Origin: an uncultured Tateyamaria sp.
GTDB lineage: Bacteria; Pseudomonadota; Alphaproteobacteria; Rhodobacterales; Rhodobacteraceae
Direction: 5' to 3'
Assembly (NCBI GenBank): GCA_947501275.1
Contig: CANMVD010000001.1
Span: 434,001-498,000, forward strand
Length of the DNA: 64,000 nucleotides
The notes under the pieces are model-generated. The model saw only the letters and a program-made list of their open reading frames with translations. It was not told where the DNA came from and made no database searches. Shown here in pieces: positions 24,390 through 33,285 of this stretch. Position 1 is the stretch's first letter; each line of letters opens with the position of its first letter. The translations under genes and the position numbers were made by a program.

Positions 24390-25415
24390 TTACTGGGACA
24401 CCAGACCCAATTGGGTCAGGTAGCTGAGGTGTGCCTCGACCAGAGCCTTGGCTTCTGGTGTGTCAGCAAACTCAGGCCATGTGGCTTGCGCCGCGTTGCG
24501 GAACTTCTGCAGCTCTTCTGGTGCCCACTGGGACAGCGTCACACCATCGGCGCGCAGCTGAGCAGCCGCTTCGGCGTTCTTTTTCTCGAACGTCAGGGCG
24601 GTGCGCAGCGCCAGCGCTTCCATGGCAACCTTCATGATGGTCTGGTGCGCTTCGGGCATCGCGTCGAACACGGCCTTGTTGCACGCCAAGTGATCCGAAG
24701 GCATCGAGTGGAACCCTGGGAAGTTGGCATATTTCACGATGTCATAGAGACCCAAGCCGACGTTGTTGGCGAGGCCTGATGCGTCTGCACCGTCGATGAT
24801 GCCTGTTTCCAGAGCGGTAAAGATTTCGGTGAAGTCCATCACGATGGGCGAGGCGCCCAGCTTTTCGAAGATCTTGGTTTCCATGCCGGGAGGCGAGCGG
24901 AATTTCCAGTCTTTGAAGTCCGCGACCTTTTCAATTGGCTTGGACGAGGCAAAGGATTCCTGCCCGTAGACCCACCAGCCGATCAGCTCCATACCGTACT
25001 TGTTGTAGAGCGGTGCAGCGGCTTCACGGCCTCCACCGAAATACAGCCAGCTGAGCTGTTGGTAAGGTGTTTCGTAGCCACCCATAATGTCGCCCACAAA
25101 CTGGAACGCCGAGTTTTTACCGGTCTGGTAACCGCCACCCGTCATGTCGCAGTCCAGAATCCCTGTGGCCGCCGCATCGAATGTCTCGACCGACTTCACA
25201 ACGGAAGACGAATAGAACATTTCGACTTCGATGCCGCCGCCGGACATTGTCTGAATGTCATCGATGTATTGCGCGGCCAGCTTGCCGGAAACGGTTTCAG
25301 GCGCGTAGTGCGTCTGGATCCGCAGCTTGGTTGTCGCGTGGCCGTCCGCCATGGCGGTAAAGGCTGTAGACGCGGCAAATGTTGCGGCCGCAGCCACTTT
25401 GAACATTGTCTTCAT
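24390..25415 (-). CDS. dctP: TRAP transporter substrate-binding protein (DctP)
   Basis: This 341-residue periplasmic solute receptor has a signal peptide (Lys-containing start, hydrophobic core to about residue 20, cleavage after about AMA-23). R173 in KFRSPPG is the conserved arginine that salt-bridges the ligand carboxylate in DctP proteins, and ALETGIIDGAD is the second family signature. A carboxylated sugar, a uronate or aldonate, is therefore the likely ligand, in line with the downstream genes. The ribosome-binding site GGGAGG is strong. It is the first gene of the operon and divergent from the GntR gene, 193 bp away. Confidence 0.92.
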   Translation of the reverse strand: MKTMFKVAAAATFAASTAFTAMADGHATTKLRIQTHYAPETVSGKLAAQYIDDIQTMSGGGIEVEMFYSSSVVKSVETFDAAATGILDCDMTGGGYQTGKNSAFQFVGDIMGGYETPYQQLSWLYFGGGREAAAPLYNKYGMELIGWWVYGQESFASSKPIEKVADFKDWKFRSPPGMETKIFEKLGASPIVMDFTEIFTALETGIIDGADASGLANNVGLGLYDIVKYANFPGFHSMPSDHLACNKAVFDAMPEAHQTIMKVAMEALALRTALTFEKKNAEAAAQLRADGVTLSQWAPEELQKFRNAAQATWPEFADTPEAKALVEAHLSYLTQLGLVSQ

Positions 25416-25537
25416 TAGGTCCTCCCTAAGAGTGTTAGCTACTGGGGGACTCTGAACGACCCCTTCTCGTATCGGTTCAAAACCGTAGGCGGAAAATTAT
25501 CGCTTCCGCAAGAAAAAATTTGAATTTCCGCCAATCT

Positions 25538-25550
25538 CAAGAATTTCTTG
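25538..25550. promoter_or_regulatory. Palindrome in the dctP / GntR divergent region, candidate GntR operator
   Basis: CAAGAA-T-TTCTTG is an odd-length perfect palindrome in an unusually AT-rich 100-bp stretch of this GC-rich window. It lies between the divergent dctP and GntR genes, 59 bases before the regulator start. Several GAAATTTC-like fragments surround it (25512-25566). Size and symmetry suit an FCD-type GntR dimer; binding is inferred. Confidence 0.45.
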
Positions 25551-25608
25551 AAATCTCGAAATTTCTGAGTCAGCTTGTTCAAATCCCATTTCGGGCCGGG
25601 AAACCTTG

Positions 25609-26268
25609 ATGGACGTATTCGAAGACATAAAGACACGTGTCATTTCGGGCCAGTTTGCGCATGGTGAAAAGTTGCGCGCCGAAGTATTGCGCAATGACTA
25701 CGGTTGTTCCGCCAGCACGGTCCGCGAGGCCTTATTGCGGTTGTCGGCCGTAGGATTGGTCGAGTTTCAAGAGCAGCGCGGGTTCCGGATGCCCGAATAC
25801 TCAGAGGAACGTCAGCACGATATCACCCACATGCGTATCATGCTGGAAGCCGAAGGCGCGTGCCGCTCCATGCGGCATGGAGGCGTGGGCTGGGAGGCGC
25901 GATTGAACGCGGCGCACCACAAGCTCAGCCATATCGAAAGTCGCATTGGTGCCATGGGACCGACGGATGAACTGGCCCATCTTTGGATGGAGGCCGAACT
26001 GGAATTTCATCAGACCCTTTTGTCGGCCTGTGGGTCAGAGACACTGATGGAAATGCATCTGCAGGTCTACAATCGTTATCGTCAGGTCAAGGCAGACGTG
26101 GATCGGTCCTTTTTCCACCTGGCAGACAACATTCGCGAACATCAGGCCATCGTGAATGCTGCCGTCAGTGGCGATGAAGCGATCATGCGCAAGCGGATCT
26201 TTGAGCATTTTGAACGCCACTTGATGCCTGATCGACCGGTTGACACAGCCATTGCTGCAATGGCGTGA
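25609..26268 (+). CDS. GntR-family regulator with FCD ligand domain
   Basis: This 219-residue transcription factor has an N-terminal winged helix (DIKTRVISGQFAHGEKLR, then STVREALLRLSAVGLVEFQEQRGF) in residues 1-70. An FCD helical domain follows, with the metal-site histidines expected in EFHQTLL, REHQAIV and FERHL. FCD regulators respond to sugar acids and other carboxylates. The ATG at 25609 is used; a TTG directly before it could also start. It is divergent from dctP and is the only regulator seen in the 27-kb island, so it probably controls the TRAP/uxaA/kdgK operon and perhaps the rest. Confidence 0.88.
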   Translation: MDVFEDIKTRVISGQFAHGEKLRAEVLRNDYGCSASTVREALLRLSAVGLVEFQEQRGFRMPEYSEERQHDITHMRIMLEAEGACRSMRHGGVGWEARLNAAHHKLSHIESRIGAMGPTDELAHLWMEAELEFHQTLLSACGSETLMEMHLQVYNRYRQVKADVDRSFFHLADNIREHQAIVNAAVSGDEAIMRKRIFEHFERHLMPDRPVDTAIAAMA

Positions 26269-26293
26269 CACCCGCCAAACGTGCTGGCGGGTG
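26269..26293. terminator. Bidirectional hairpin between convergent genes
   Basis: CACCCGCCA (26269-26277) and TGGCGGGTG (26285-26293) form a perfect 9-bp stem with a 7-base loop, directly after the GntR stop and 8 bp before the end of the convergent DenD-like gene. There is no long T-run on either side, so termination strength is uncertain, but the position is that of a shared terminator. Confidence 0.6.
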
Positions 26294-26301
26294 CCTTGCG
26301 C

Positions 26302-27261
26302 TTAACGGTTCGGCAGGTCTTCGTTCACATAGACATCCACGATCTCGCGGAATGATGATTCGGCCTTGAAGCCCAATGCCGTTGCCCGCTCGGGGGCAAA
26401 ATTGCGCGGCCAGCCTTCGACAATCTTGGCGATCGCTGCATCGGGCACTGACTTGATCAACGCCACCACGTTGTTGCCCGCGACATCGCGCAGTGCCTCG
26501 ATCTGTTCGGCGACGGTGCAGCTGATCCCCGGCAGGTTCAACGCACGCCGCCCCTCCAGTTTCGCCGTGTCCAAAGTGCCCGCGTGCATCAGGAACCCTG
26601 CCGCTGACCGCGGCGAGGCGTGCCAGTGCCGCACGGTGTCGGGAACGGGCAAGATCGCCTCGACCCCGTTAAGCGGCTCACGGATGATCCCGGAGAAAAA
26701 GCTGGAGGCCGCAAGGTTTGCCTTGCCCGGCCGCACGCAGATCGTTGGCAGACGCAGCGACATCCCGTCGATGAATCCCTTGCGGCTGAAGTCCTGAATC
26801 ATCAGCTCGCACGATGCTTTTTGCGCGCCATAGCTGGTTTGAGGGGATGTCAGGAATTCATCGCCGATCTTGTCCGGATACGGCCCGCCAAAGACGGCGA
26901 TGGAAGAGGTGAAGATGACACGCGGTACATATGCGCCACCGGTAGCGCGGTGCTGCGCCCGAAGTGCTTCGAGGAAATGCCACATCGGCCAGAGGTTCGT
27001 TTGCCAACCCAGATCGAAATCCGTTTCGGCCTGCCCCGACACGATAGAAGCGAGGAAGTAGATCGTGTCGAATCGCTCGGCTGCGAGGGTGGCCCCTTCG
27101 GTCAGCACTGAAAGATCACCGACCCGGCGGTCCATTCCCGCGCCCCCTGCCGGGAAGGCAATGTCGTGCAGTGTCAGCGCGACATCGCCAGCCGCTTCCA
27201 GCCGATGCGCCAGCTTCTGGCCCACCATGCCACCGCCGCCCAAGATCAGAACACGTTTCAT
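26302..27261 (-). CDS. NAD-dependent epimerase/dehydratase family protein, D-erythronate dehydrogenase-like
   Basis: This 319-residue extended SDR has GGGGMVG at residues 8-14 and the catalytic YGAQK (YxxxK) near residue 142. The overall pattern (FLASIVSGQAE, SSIAVFGG, RLPTICVRPGKAN) resembles D-erythronate dehydrogenase (DenD) and its relatives, which oxidise C4 sugar acids at C2. It overlaps the upstream beta-hydroxyacid dehydrogenase by 4 bp, so the two probably form one operon acting on four-carbon or six-carbon aldonates. Other epimerases of this superfamily cannot be excluded. Confidence 0.78.
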   Translation of the reverse strand: MKRVLILGGGGMVGQKLAHRLEAAGDVALTLHDIAFPAGGAGMDRRVGDLSVLTEGATLAAERFDTIYFLASIVSGQAETDFDLGWQTNLWPMWHFLEALRAQHRATGGAYVPRVIFTSSIAVFGGPYPDKIGDEFLTSPQTSYGAQKASCELMIQDFSRKGFIDGMSLRLPTICVRPGKANLAASSFFSGIIREPLNGVEAILPVPDTVRHWHASPRSAAGFLMHAGTLDTAKLEGRRALNLPGISCTVAEQIEALRDVAGNNVVALIKSVPDAAIAKIVEGWPRNFAPERATALGFKAESSFREIVDVYVNEDLPNR

Positions 27262-28136
27262 GCGGCACCCCCTTGGCGGGCCTTGAGCTCCAGATAGAGC
27301 CCGGAGTGATCCTGATCCGCACCGTTCATGTTGTCCACAAAGTGAGCGAAACGGTCACGCACCCCTTCTGCCATTGGCAAAGCGAGGCCAAGATGCCCTG
27401 CCTCAGTCATGACGTTGTCGAGGTCTTTGAGTTGGAATTTGGACAGGCCTCCTGGCACAAAATTGCCCGTGGTCATCCGCTCTCCGTGCTGTTGCAGGAT
27501 GACACTGTCGGCAAAGCCGCCCTTGAGCGCAGCGCGCAAGGCGGCCGGGTCTGCGCCCCCCTTTTCGGCCAGCAACATCGCTTCGGCCACCGCGCCAATG
27601 GTGATGGCCACGATGGTCTGGTTGCACAACTTTGACAGCTGACCCGTGCCGGATGGGCCGACATGGACCGGGCGGCCCATGGCTTCGAACACAGGCTGCG
27701 CGCGGGCCACATCCGTGATTTTACCACCGACCATAATGGCAAGGCTTGCCGCTTCGGCCCCGCGTGTCCCCCCGGACACCGGCGCATCAAGATGGCTGAC
27801 CCCCGATTTCGCAAGCATGTCGGCCTGCGCGCGGGCCTCTTCGGGTTTGGTTGATGACATATCAACCCACAGCGCGCCCGCTTTCAGCGATCCCGCATCT
27901 TTCTCCAAGACCGCAAGCACTGTAGGCCCATCGCTCATCATCGAAATAATGATATCAGCACCCGCAATTGCCTCCGCGACGGTGTCCGCCACCGCCGCCC
28001 CGTGCGCTTCCAGCGGTTCCGCCTTGGCCCGCGTGCGGTTCCACACGGTCAGCGGTATCCCTGCACTTGCCAAATTGCGCGCCATGGGAAAGCCCATCAG
28101 CCCTGTGCCCAGCAGGGCCACCTTTTCGGTTGCCAT
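27258..28136 (-). CDS. Beta-hydroxyacid dehydrogenase, tartronate-semialdehyde-reductase-like
   Basis: This 292-residue protein has the loop GTGLMGFP (10-17), the canonical DAPVSGGTRGAE (117-128) and Lys169 in GQLSKLCNQ. It is closest in feel to GarR/GlxR-type 2-hydroxy-3-oxopropionate reductases, but L-threonate dehydrogenases are similar. The ribosome-binding site GGGAGG is strong. It is the first gene of the two-gene minus operon with the DenD-like gene, and divergent from the SDR/IlvD operon. It is the third beta-hydroxyacid dehydrogenase in the island. Confidence 0.82.
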   Translation of the reverse strand: MATEKVALLGTGLMGFPMARNLASAGIPLTVWNRTRAKAEPLEAHGAAVADTVAEAIAGADIIISMMSDGPTVLAVLEKDAGSLKAGALWVDMSSTKPEEARAQADMLAKSGVSHLDAPVSGGTRGAEAASLAIMVGGKITDVARAQPVFEAMGRPVHVGPSGTGQLSKLCNQTIVAITIGAVAEAMLLAEKGGADPAALRAALKGGFADSVILQQHGERMTTGNFVPGGLSKFQLKDLDNVMTEAGHLGLALPMAEGVRDRFAHFVDNMNGADQDHSGLYLELKARQGGAA

Positions 28137-28179
28137 ATCTTACCCTCCCAATGTGCTTCGACCGTCTGGTCAATACGCA

Positions 28180-28208
28180 GCGCTTGTCCTACGCTAACAG
28201 GAAAGCGC
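28180..28208. promoter_or_regulatory. Imperfect inverted repeat in a divergent promoter region
   Basis: GCGCTT-G-TCCT (28180-28190) pairs with AGGA-AAGCGC (28199-28208), ten base pairs with one bulged base and an 8-base spacer. It is in the 117-bp region between the beta-hydroxyacid dehydrogenase and SDR operons. It is a possible operator; no protein is assigned. Confidence 0.3.
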
Positions 28209-28253
28209 AGCCAGTCGGCGTGCGCAACACCTGATCGAAGTGGGGGAGAATTC

Positions 28254-29000
28254 ATGGGCCGTTTAGACGGAAAGCGTGCGCTTGTGACAGCGGCAGGCCA
28301 AGGCATTGGCCGCGCATCTGCGCTGGCTATGGCTGCAGAGGGTGCACAAGTCTTTGCGACTGATGTGAACGAGGCCGCGCTAGGTGACCTCGCTGGCGAC
28401 AACATCGAAACCTATGTGTTGGACGCCCTTGATCCTGTCAGCATCCGCAAGGGCGTCTGGCATGCCCAGCCCGACATTCTGTTCAACTGTGCAGGCTATG
28501 TCCACCACGGCACTGTCATGGACGCAGATGAGGATGACTGGGAATTCGCCTTTGCCCTCAATGTCCGCTCGATGTATCGCTCTATCCGCGCGGTGTTGCC
28601 CGGCATGATCGAGCGCGGGGGCGGGTCCATCATCAACATGTCGTCGGCTTTGGGCTCGATCATCGGCGCGCCCAATCGCTGTATCTATGGGACGACCAAG
28701 GCTGCCGTGGTTGGCCTGACAAAGTCGGTGGCCGTGGACTACATCAAAGAGGGCATTCGCTGTAACTGCATCTGCCCCGGCACCGTCGAAAGCCCCAGCT
28801 GGCACGAGCGTGTCAAGGCTCTGGGAGAAGAACTGGGCAGCTACGACGACGCCATGGCCCAATTCGTCGGGCGTCAGCCCATGGGCCGCGTCGCCTCGGC
28901 CGAAGAAATTGCAGCGCTGGTTGTTTACCTTGCCAGCGATGAAAGCGCATTCACCACAGGACATCCACATATCATCGACGGAGGCTGGTCAGGCCAATGA
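28254..29000 (+). CDS. Short-chain dehydrogenase, 2-keto-3-deoxy-aldonate dehydrogenase-like
   Basis: This 248-residue classical SDR has [10 protein letters not shown] (NAD loop, about 12-21), NCAGYVHHG, the catalytic Ser in NMSSALGSI and YGTTK as YxxxK. The [15 protein letters not shown] segment near residue 180 is typical of the SDRs that oxidise 2-keto-3-deoxy-L-fuconate or -rhamnonate at C4. The ATG at 28254 has GGGGGAG 5 bases upstream; the long upstream reading frame is not coding. It overlaps the dehydratase start (ATGA) and leads the SDR - dehydratase - FAH hydrolase - hydroxyacid dehydrogenase operon, whose order supports this step. Confidence 0.85.
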   Translation: MGRLDGKRALVTAAGQGIGRASALAMAAEGAQVFATDVNEAALGDLAGDNIETYVLDALDPVSIRKGVWHAQPDILFNCAGYVHHGTVMDADEDDWEFAFALNVRSMYRSIRAVLPGMIERGGGSIINMSSALGSIIGAPNRCIYGTTKAAVVGLTKSVAVDYIKEGIRCNCICPGTVESPSWHERVKALGEELGSYDDAMAQFVGRQPMGRVASAEEIAALVVYLASDESAFTTGHPHIIDGGWSGQ

Positions 29001-30796
29001 GTAAGAAAATAGGCATCGAGGATCTGAGATCACGCAAGTGGTTCATGAACCCCGACAACCCGGAAATGACGGCGCTTTATCTTGAGCGGTATCTGAACTA
29101 CGGGCTGACGCGCGAAGAACTGCAGTCAGGCAAGCCAATCATCGGCATTGCCCAGACCGGCAGCGATCTGTCGCCCTGTAACCGCCACCACCTTGAGCTG
29201 ACCAAACGTGTGCGCGACGGCATTATCGCCGCCGGGGGCACCTGTATCGAAGTGCCCGTGCACCCTATTCAGGAAACTGGCAAGCGCCCCACGGCGATGC
29301 TGGATCGCAACCTTGCCTATCTGTCATTGGTTGAGACGCTGTTTGGCTATCCGCTGGACGGTGTCGTGCTGAACATCGGCTGTGACAAGACTACGCCCGC
29401 CCTCCTGATGGCCGCCGCTACTGTGAACATCCCGGCTGTGGCCCTATCCGTCGGGCCAATGCTGAATGGCTGGTTCCGGGGCGAGCGCACGGGTTCGGGC
29501 ACAATCGTGTGGAAAGCCCGCGAAATGCTGGCCGCAGGAGAGATTGACGACGCAGGCTTTATGGAACTTGTCGCATCCTCTGCGCCCTCGGTGGGCTATT
29601 GCAACACGATGGGCACCGCGACGACGATGAACTCGCTGGCCGAGGCCTTGGGCATGCAATTGCCCGGCGCGGCGGCGATCCCTGCGCCCTATCGCGAGCG
29701 CGGTCAGATCAGCTATGAAACCGGTCGACGCATCGTGGATATGGTTTGGGAAGACCTGCGCCCGTCCGACATCATGACGCGTGAAGCCTTTGAAAACACA
29801 ATCGTCATCAACTCGGCCATTGGCGGGTCAACAAACGCGCCGATCCACCTCAACGGCATTGCCAAACACCTTGGCGTGCCGCTGGACAATGACGATTGGC
29901 AGAACGTGGGCCACGAAGTGCCGCTGCTGGTCAACATGCAGCCTGCGGGCGAATATCTGGGCGAAGATTACCAACATGCGGGCGGTGTGCCTGCGGTCAT
30001 TGGTGAGTTGATCGCCGCCGACCTGTTGCCCCACCCGGATGTGATCACTGCCAACGGCAAGACGATGCGCGAGAATTGCGGTAGCGTGCGGTCCGAGGAC
30101 AACAAGGTGATCCGTGCAGCGTCTGATCCGATGAAAGAACATGCCGGGTTTATCAACCTCAAAGGCAACCTCTTTGACAGCGCGATTATGAAAACCTCGG
30201 TGATCTCCGAAGATTTCCGCACACGCTATTTGTCCAACCCGGATGATCCCGAAGCGTTTGAGGGCCGTGCCGTCGTCTTTGACGGGCCCGAAGATTTCCA
30301 CCACCGCATCGATGATGAGGCCGAAGGGATCGACGAAAACTGCATTCTGTTCATGCGCGGTGCTGGCCCCAAAGGGTATCCCGGCGGCGCCGAAGTCGTG
30401 AACATGCGCCCGCCCGCCTACCTGCTCAAACGCGGGGTAGAGGCGCTGCCGTGTATCGGGGACGGGCGCCAATCGGGCACGTCGGGCTCGCCCTCGATCC
30501 TCAACGCCTCACCCGAGGCAGCGGATGGGGGCGGTCTGGCCCTGCTCAAGAATGGGGACTTGGTGCGGATCGACCTCAAGAAGTGCACGGCCGACATGCT
30601 GATCGAACCTTCGGAATTGGCGGCCCGTAGTGCGGCGCTGCAAGAAGCGGGCGGCTATGCCTCGCCCGAGAACCAAAGCCCGTGGCAAGAGATCTTCCGC
30701 GACCGTGTGGGCCGCTTTGACGAAGGCATGACCCTGCGCGGCGCAACTGACTACAAAGATATTTCGCGCAAGCACATGCCGCGCGACAACCATTAG
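28997..30796 (+). CDS. IlvD/Edd family sugar-acid dehydratase (xylonate/arabinonate/fuconate type)
   Basis: This 599-residue iron-sulphur dehydratase has cysteines for the cluster at C61 (LSPCNRHH), C129 ([10 protein letters not shown]) and C202 (VGYCNTMGT), and the C-terminal [13 protein letters not shown] block. Length and N-terminus ([22 protein letters not shown]) match the subgroup acting on aldonates (D-xylonate, L-arabinonate, D-fuconate) rather than dihydroxyacid dehydratase IlvD. It would form a 2-keto-3-deoxyaldonate for the co-transcribed SDR. Which aldonate is used cannot be read from the sequence. Confidence 0.9.
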   Translation: MSKKIGIEDLRSRKWFMNPDNPEMTALYLERYLNYGLTREELQSGKPIIGIAQTGSDLSPCNRHHLELTKRVRDGIIAAGGTCIEVPVHPIQETGKRPTAMLDRNLAYLSLVETLFGYPLDGVVLNIGCDKTTPALLMAAATVNIPAVALSVGPMLNGWFRGERTGSGTIVWKAREMLAAGEIDDAGFMELVASSAPSVGYCNTMGTATTMNSLAEALGMQLPGAAAIPAPYRERGQISYETGRRIVDMVWEDLRPSDIMTREAFENTIVINSAIGGSTNAPIHLNGIAKHLGVPLDNDDWQNVGHEVPLLVNMQPAGEYLGEDYQHAGGVPAVIGELIAADLLPHPDVITANGKTMRENCGSVRSEDNKVIRAASDPMKEHAGFINLKGNLFDSAIMKTSVISEDFRTRYLSNPDDPEAFEGRAVVFDGPEDFHHRIDDEAEGIDENCILFMRGAGPKGYPGGAEVVNMRPPAYLLKRGVEALPCIGDGRQSGTSGSPSILNASPEAADGGGLALLKNGDLVRIDLKKCTADMLIEPSELAARSAALQEAGGYASPENQSPWQEIFRDRVGRFDEGMTLRGATDYKDISRKHMPRDNH

Positions 30797-30805
30797 GAAA
30801 AATAC

Positions 30806-31648
30806 ATGAAACTGGTACGATACGGAAAGCCGGGCGCTGAGAAACCCGGGATCATCGATGACGACACGCTGCGCGATCTGTCGGGTGTAATTGATGATGT
30901 CAATGGCACGGCGCTGAGCGACGAAACGCTCGACAAACTGCGTAGTTTGGACATGTCTGAACTGCCCGAAGTCAAAGGCAACATCCGCCTTGGGCCATGT
31001 GTCGGCAATATCGGGAAGTTCCTGTGCATCGGTCTGAACTATTCAGACCATGCCGCTGAACAGGGTCTGCCTATTCCGGCGCATCCGATCCTGTTCTTCA
31101 AGGCAAATTCGGCCGTCGTAGGCGCCCATGACGACGTGGTCATGCCGCGCGGCTCCAAGCGCAGCGATTGGGAGGTCGAGTTGGGTGTCGTCATCGGAAA
31201 GACCTGCAAATACGTCTCCAAGGCCGATGCGCTGGACTATGTGGCCGGCTATTGCATCGTCAATGACGTCTCAGAACGTGAGTTCCAGCAGAACCTGACG
31301 GGCCAGTGGACCAAGGGCAAATCCTGCGACACGTTTGGACCAACCGGGCCCTATCTGGTGACAAAGGACGAGATCGAGGATCCACAGAACCTTGCCATGG
31401 CGCTGGATGTGAACGGCAAGCGGATGCAGACCGGGAACACCTCGACCATGATCTTTACCGTGGCCGAGATCATCGAACACTTGAGCCAACTCATGACGCT
31501 GCATCCCGGCGACGTGATCAGCACAGGAACACCCCCCGGCGTCGGCGATGGTATGAAGCCGCAGACATATCTCAAGGTTGGGGATGTCATGGAATTGGAA
31601 ATTGCCGGGCTGGGTCGCCAGCGCCAGGAGGTGAAACAGGATGCCTGA
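30806..31648 (+). CDS. Fumarylacetoacetate hydrolase family, 2,4-diketo-3-deoxyaldonate hydrolase-like
   Basis: This 280-residue FAH-fold hydrolase has the metal-binding acids visible in SDWEVELGVVIG (about 113-124) and CIVNDVSERE, and the TGTPPGVGDG block near the C-terminus. The MKLVRYGKPGAEKPGIID start is that of the subgroup including 2,4-diketo-3-deoxy-L-fuconate/L-rhamnonate hydrolases, which split the diketo acid into pyruvate and a hydroxy acid. Preceding SDR and dehydratase genes supply exactly that substrate class. Ureidoglycolate lyase is a common database name for this fold but does not fit the context. It overlaps the next gene by 8 bp. Confidence 0.87.
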   Translation: MKLVRYGKPGAEKPGIIDDDTLRDLSGVIDDVNGTALSDETLDKLRSLDMSELPEVKGNIRLGPCVGNIGKFLCIGLNYSDHAAEQGLPIPAHPILFFKANSAVVGAHDDVVMPRGSKRSDWEVELGVVIGKTCKYVSKADALDYVAGYCIVNDVSEREFQQNLTGQWTKGKSCDTFGPTGPYLVTKDEIEDPQNLAMALDVNGKRMQTGNTSTMIFTVAEIIEHLSQLMTLHPGDVISTGTPPGVGDGMKPQTYLKVGDVMELEIAGLGRQRQEVKQDA

Positions 31649-32573
31649 TCTTTTGCAAATAGGTGGGATCACCGACGACATGCGTGACCGCCTCGCGGCC
31701 CGGTTCACAATCCACCAAGCGTCAGGCGACTATCCCGCCGAAGCCATCACCCATATCGTGACAAACGGTCATGACGGGGTGCCCGCGGACATCCTTGCTG
31801 CCTGTACCAATGCGAAAATGGCGGCCAGTTACGGCGTCGGTTATGACGCCATCGACACGGATGCCTGCGTGGCCCGAAATGTCATCGTGACGCACACACC
31901 GGATGTTCTGAACGCCGAAGTGGCCAGCACCACCATCCTGCTCATGCTCGCCAGCTTCCGCAATTTCCTCAGCGACGAGGCGCATGCCCGCTCGGGTAAT
32001 TGGGAGGCGAACGGCAACGCGCCCCTGTCTCGCAGTGCAGACAATCGCCGTGTGGGTATCCTTGGCATGGGCCGCATCGGCCAAGCCATTGCCGACAAGC
32101 TCAAAGCGTTTGACGCAGAGATCCACTACCACACCCGCAGCCCAAAAGATGTGCCCTACACCTATCATGACACGCTGGTTGGCATGGCACAGGCGGTCGA
32201 AGTCCTGATCTGCATCACTCCCGGTGGCCCTGCAACCGAGCATCTGGTGAATGCGGATGTGATGGAGGCCTTAGGCCCAGAAGGGACCTTGATCAACGTC
32301 TCACGTGGCTCCGTTGTGGATGAGGTGGCCATGGTGGCCGCGCTGCAATCGGGCAAGCTGGGCTATGCCGCGCTGGATGTGTTTGAGGCGGAACCCAAGA
32401 TCCCGGATGCGCTCAAGACCATGTCGAATGTTGTGCTGTTGCCCCATGTCGGCAGCGCCACCCACGAGACACGGGCAGCCATGGGTTCACTTGTTGTGGA
32501 CAATGTCCTGAGCCACCTCGACACCGGGCGCGTACTCACGCCGGTGCCGGAATGTGTGCATCTGAACGGCTGA
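31641..32573 (+). CDS. D-isomer-specific 2-hydroxyacid dehydrogenase (glyoxylate/hydroxypyruvate reductase-like)
   Basis: This 310-residue protein has GILGMGRIGQAIA as NAD loop (about 138-150), the catalytic Arg in NVSRGSVVDE, Glu in VFEAEPK and His in LPHVGSAT, the full active-site set. It would interconvert a 2-keto acid and a D-2-hydroxy acid, for example the glycolate, glyoxylate or lactate released by the preceding hydrolase. It is the last gene of the operon; its TGA stop abuts the convergent lolA stop in the palindrome TGATCA. Confidence 0.88.
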   Translation: MPDLLQIGGITDDMRDRLAARFTIHQASGDYPAEAITHIVTNGHDGVPADILAACTNAKMAASYGVGYDAIDTDACVARNVIVTHTPDVLNAEVASTTILLMLASFRNFLSDEAHARSGNWEANGNAPLSRSADNRRVGILGMGRIGQAIADKLKAFDAEIHYHTRSPKDVPYTYHDTLVGMAQAVEVLICITPGGPATEHLVNADVMEALGPEGTLINVSRGSVVDEVAMVAALQSGKLGYAALDVFEAEPKIPDALKTMSNVVLLPHVGSATHETRAAMGSLVVDNVLSHLDTGRVLTPVPECVHLNG

Positions 32574-33164
32574 TCAGTTACCGCGGGACGGCACGTTGAA
32601 CAACCGGTTCGCGATCGTCCCGCCCTTGGTCAACTCGCCCAAAATGACAGTGGTGGACCCACCACCGCTGTCATTCACGACCCACTGGCGCAATTCGACC
32701 GGGTTGGATGTGAATTTCATCTGGATATTGCCGTATTCCGGGTTTTCCGGGTCTTGCGCGATGACCACTGTTGCCGTGCCATCAAAGCTGTGGCCCACGA
32801 CCATATTGGCCTTACTCAAATTGATGTTGCGCGCCAAAATCAAGGACAGAGGCGTGCGCCGCAGGGGGTAGGTCTCGGGCCCTTGGTTTGACTTTTTGTC
32901 GATGATGTAGACGGCGTTGGCTGCCGCAATCACAAGCCCCTCATCGGGTGCGTTATATTCAAAACGCATCTTTCCGGGGCGCTTGATCCATATGTTGCCC
33001 GTGCTGGCAGAGCCATCATCGTTGATCTGGGTGAATGTCCCTTGGGCTGTCTTGAGCCCGTTCAGATAGGATGAAATCGCGTTGAGGGGCAGTTTCTCGG
33101 CCCATGCGCCTTGCGCGACAACACTCATCAACGCCACGAGCGCGATACGTTTGAACATAACCAT
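32574..33164 (-). CDS. lolA: Outer-membrane lipoprotein carrier protein LolA
   Basis: This is a 196-residue periplasmic chaperone for lipoprotein transfer to the outer membrane. A signal peptide (MFKRIALVALMSVVAQGAWA) precedes the LolA half-barrel, with YLNGLKTAQGTFTQ and KRPGKMRFEY as the recognisable segments. The start is taken as ATG 33164 with AAGGA 11 bases upstream; ATG 33158, two codons later, is equally possible. It is downstream of ftsK with a 121-bp gap, a conserved neighbour order in Rhodobacteraceae. It marks the return to core genome after the sugar-acid island. Confidence 0.88.
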   Translation of the reverse strand: MVMFKRIALVALMSVVAQGAWAEKLPLNAISSYLNGLKTAQGTFTQINDDGSASTGNIWIKRPGKMRFEYNAPDEGLVIAAANAVYIIDKKSNQGPETYPLRRTPLSLILARNINLSKANMVVGHSFDGTATVVIAQDPENPEYGNIQMKFTSNPVELRQWVVNDSGGGSTTVILGELTKGGTIANRLFNVPSRGN

Positions 33165-33285
33165 ACTGCTCTTGGTCCTTCGCATTATTGGTCTTGGCCT
33201 CTGATATAGGGCCAAGTGACCTGATATGCGATAACAACTGCCCTACCGGCAGCAAGGCGGCGCCGATTGACCCGCGCCGGGACCC

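Noticed and set aside
28002-28253. 83-residue N-terminal extension of the SDR gene
   Set aside because: It overlaps the divergent gene start and promoter; a strong ribosome-binding site and the canonical SDR start are at 28254.
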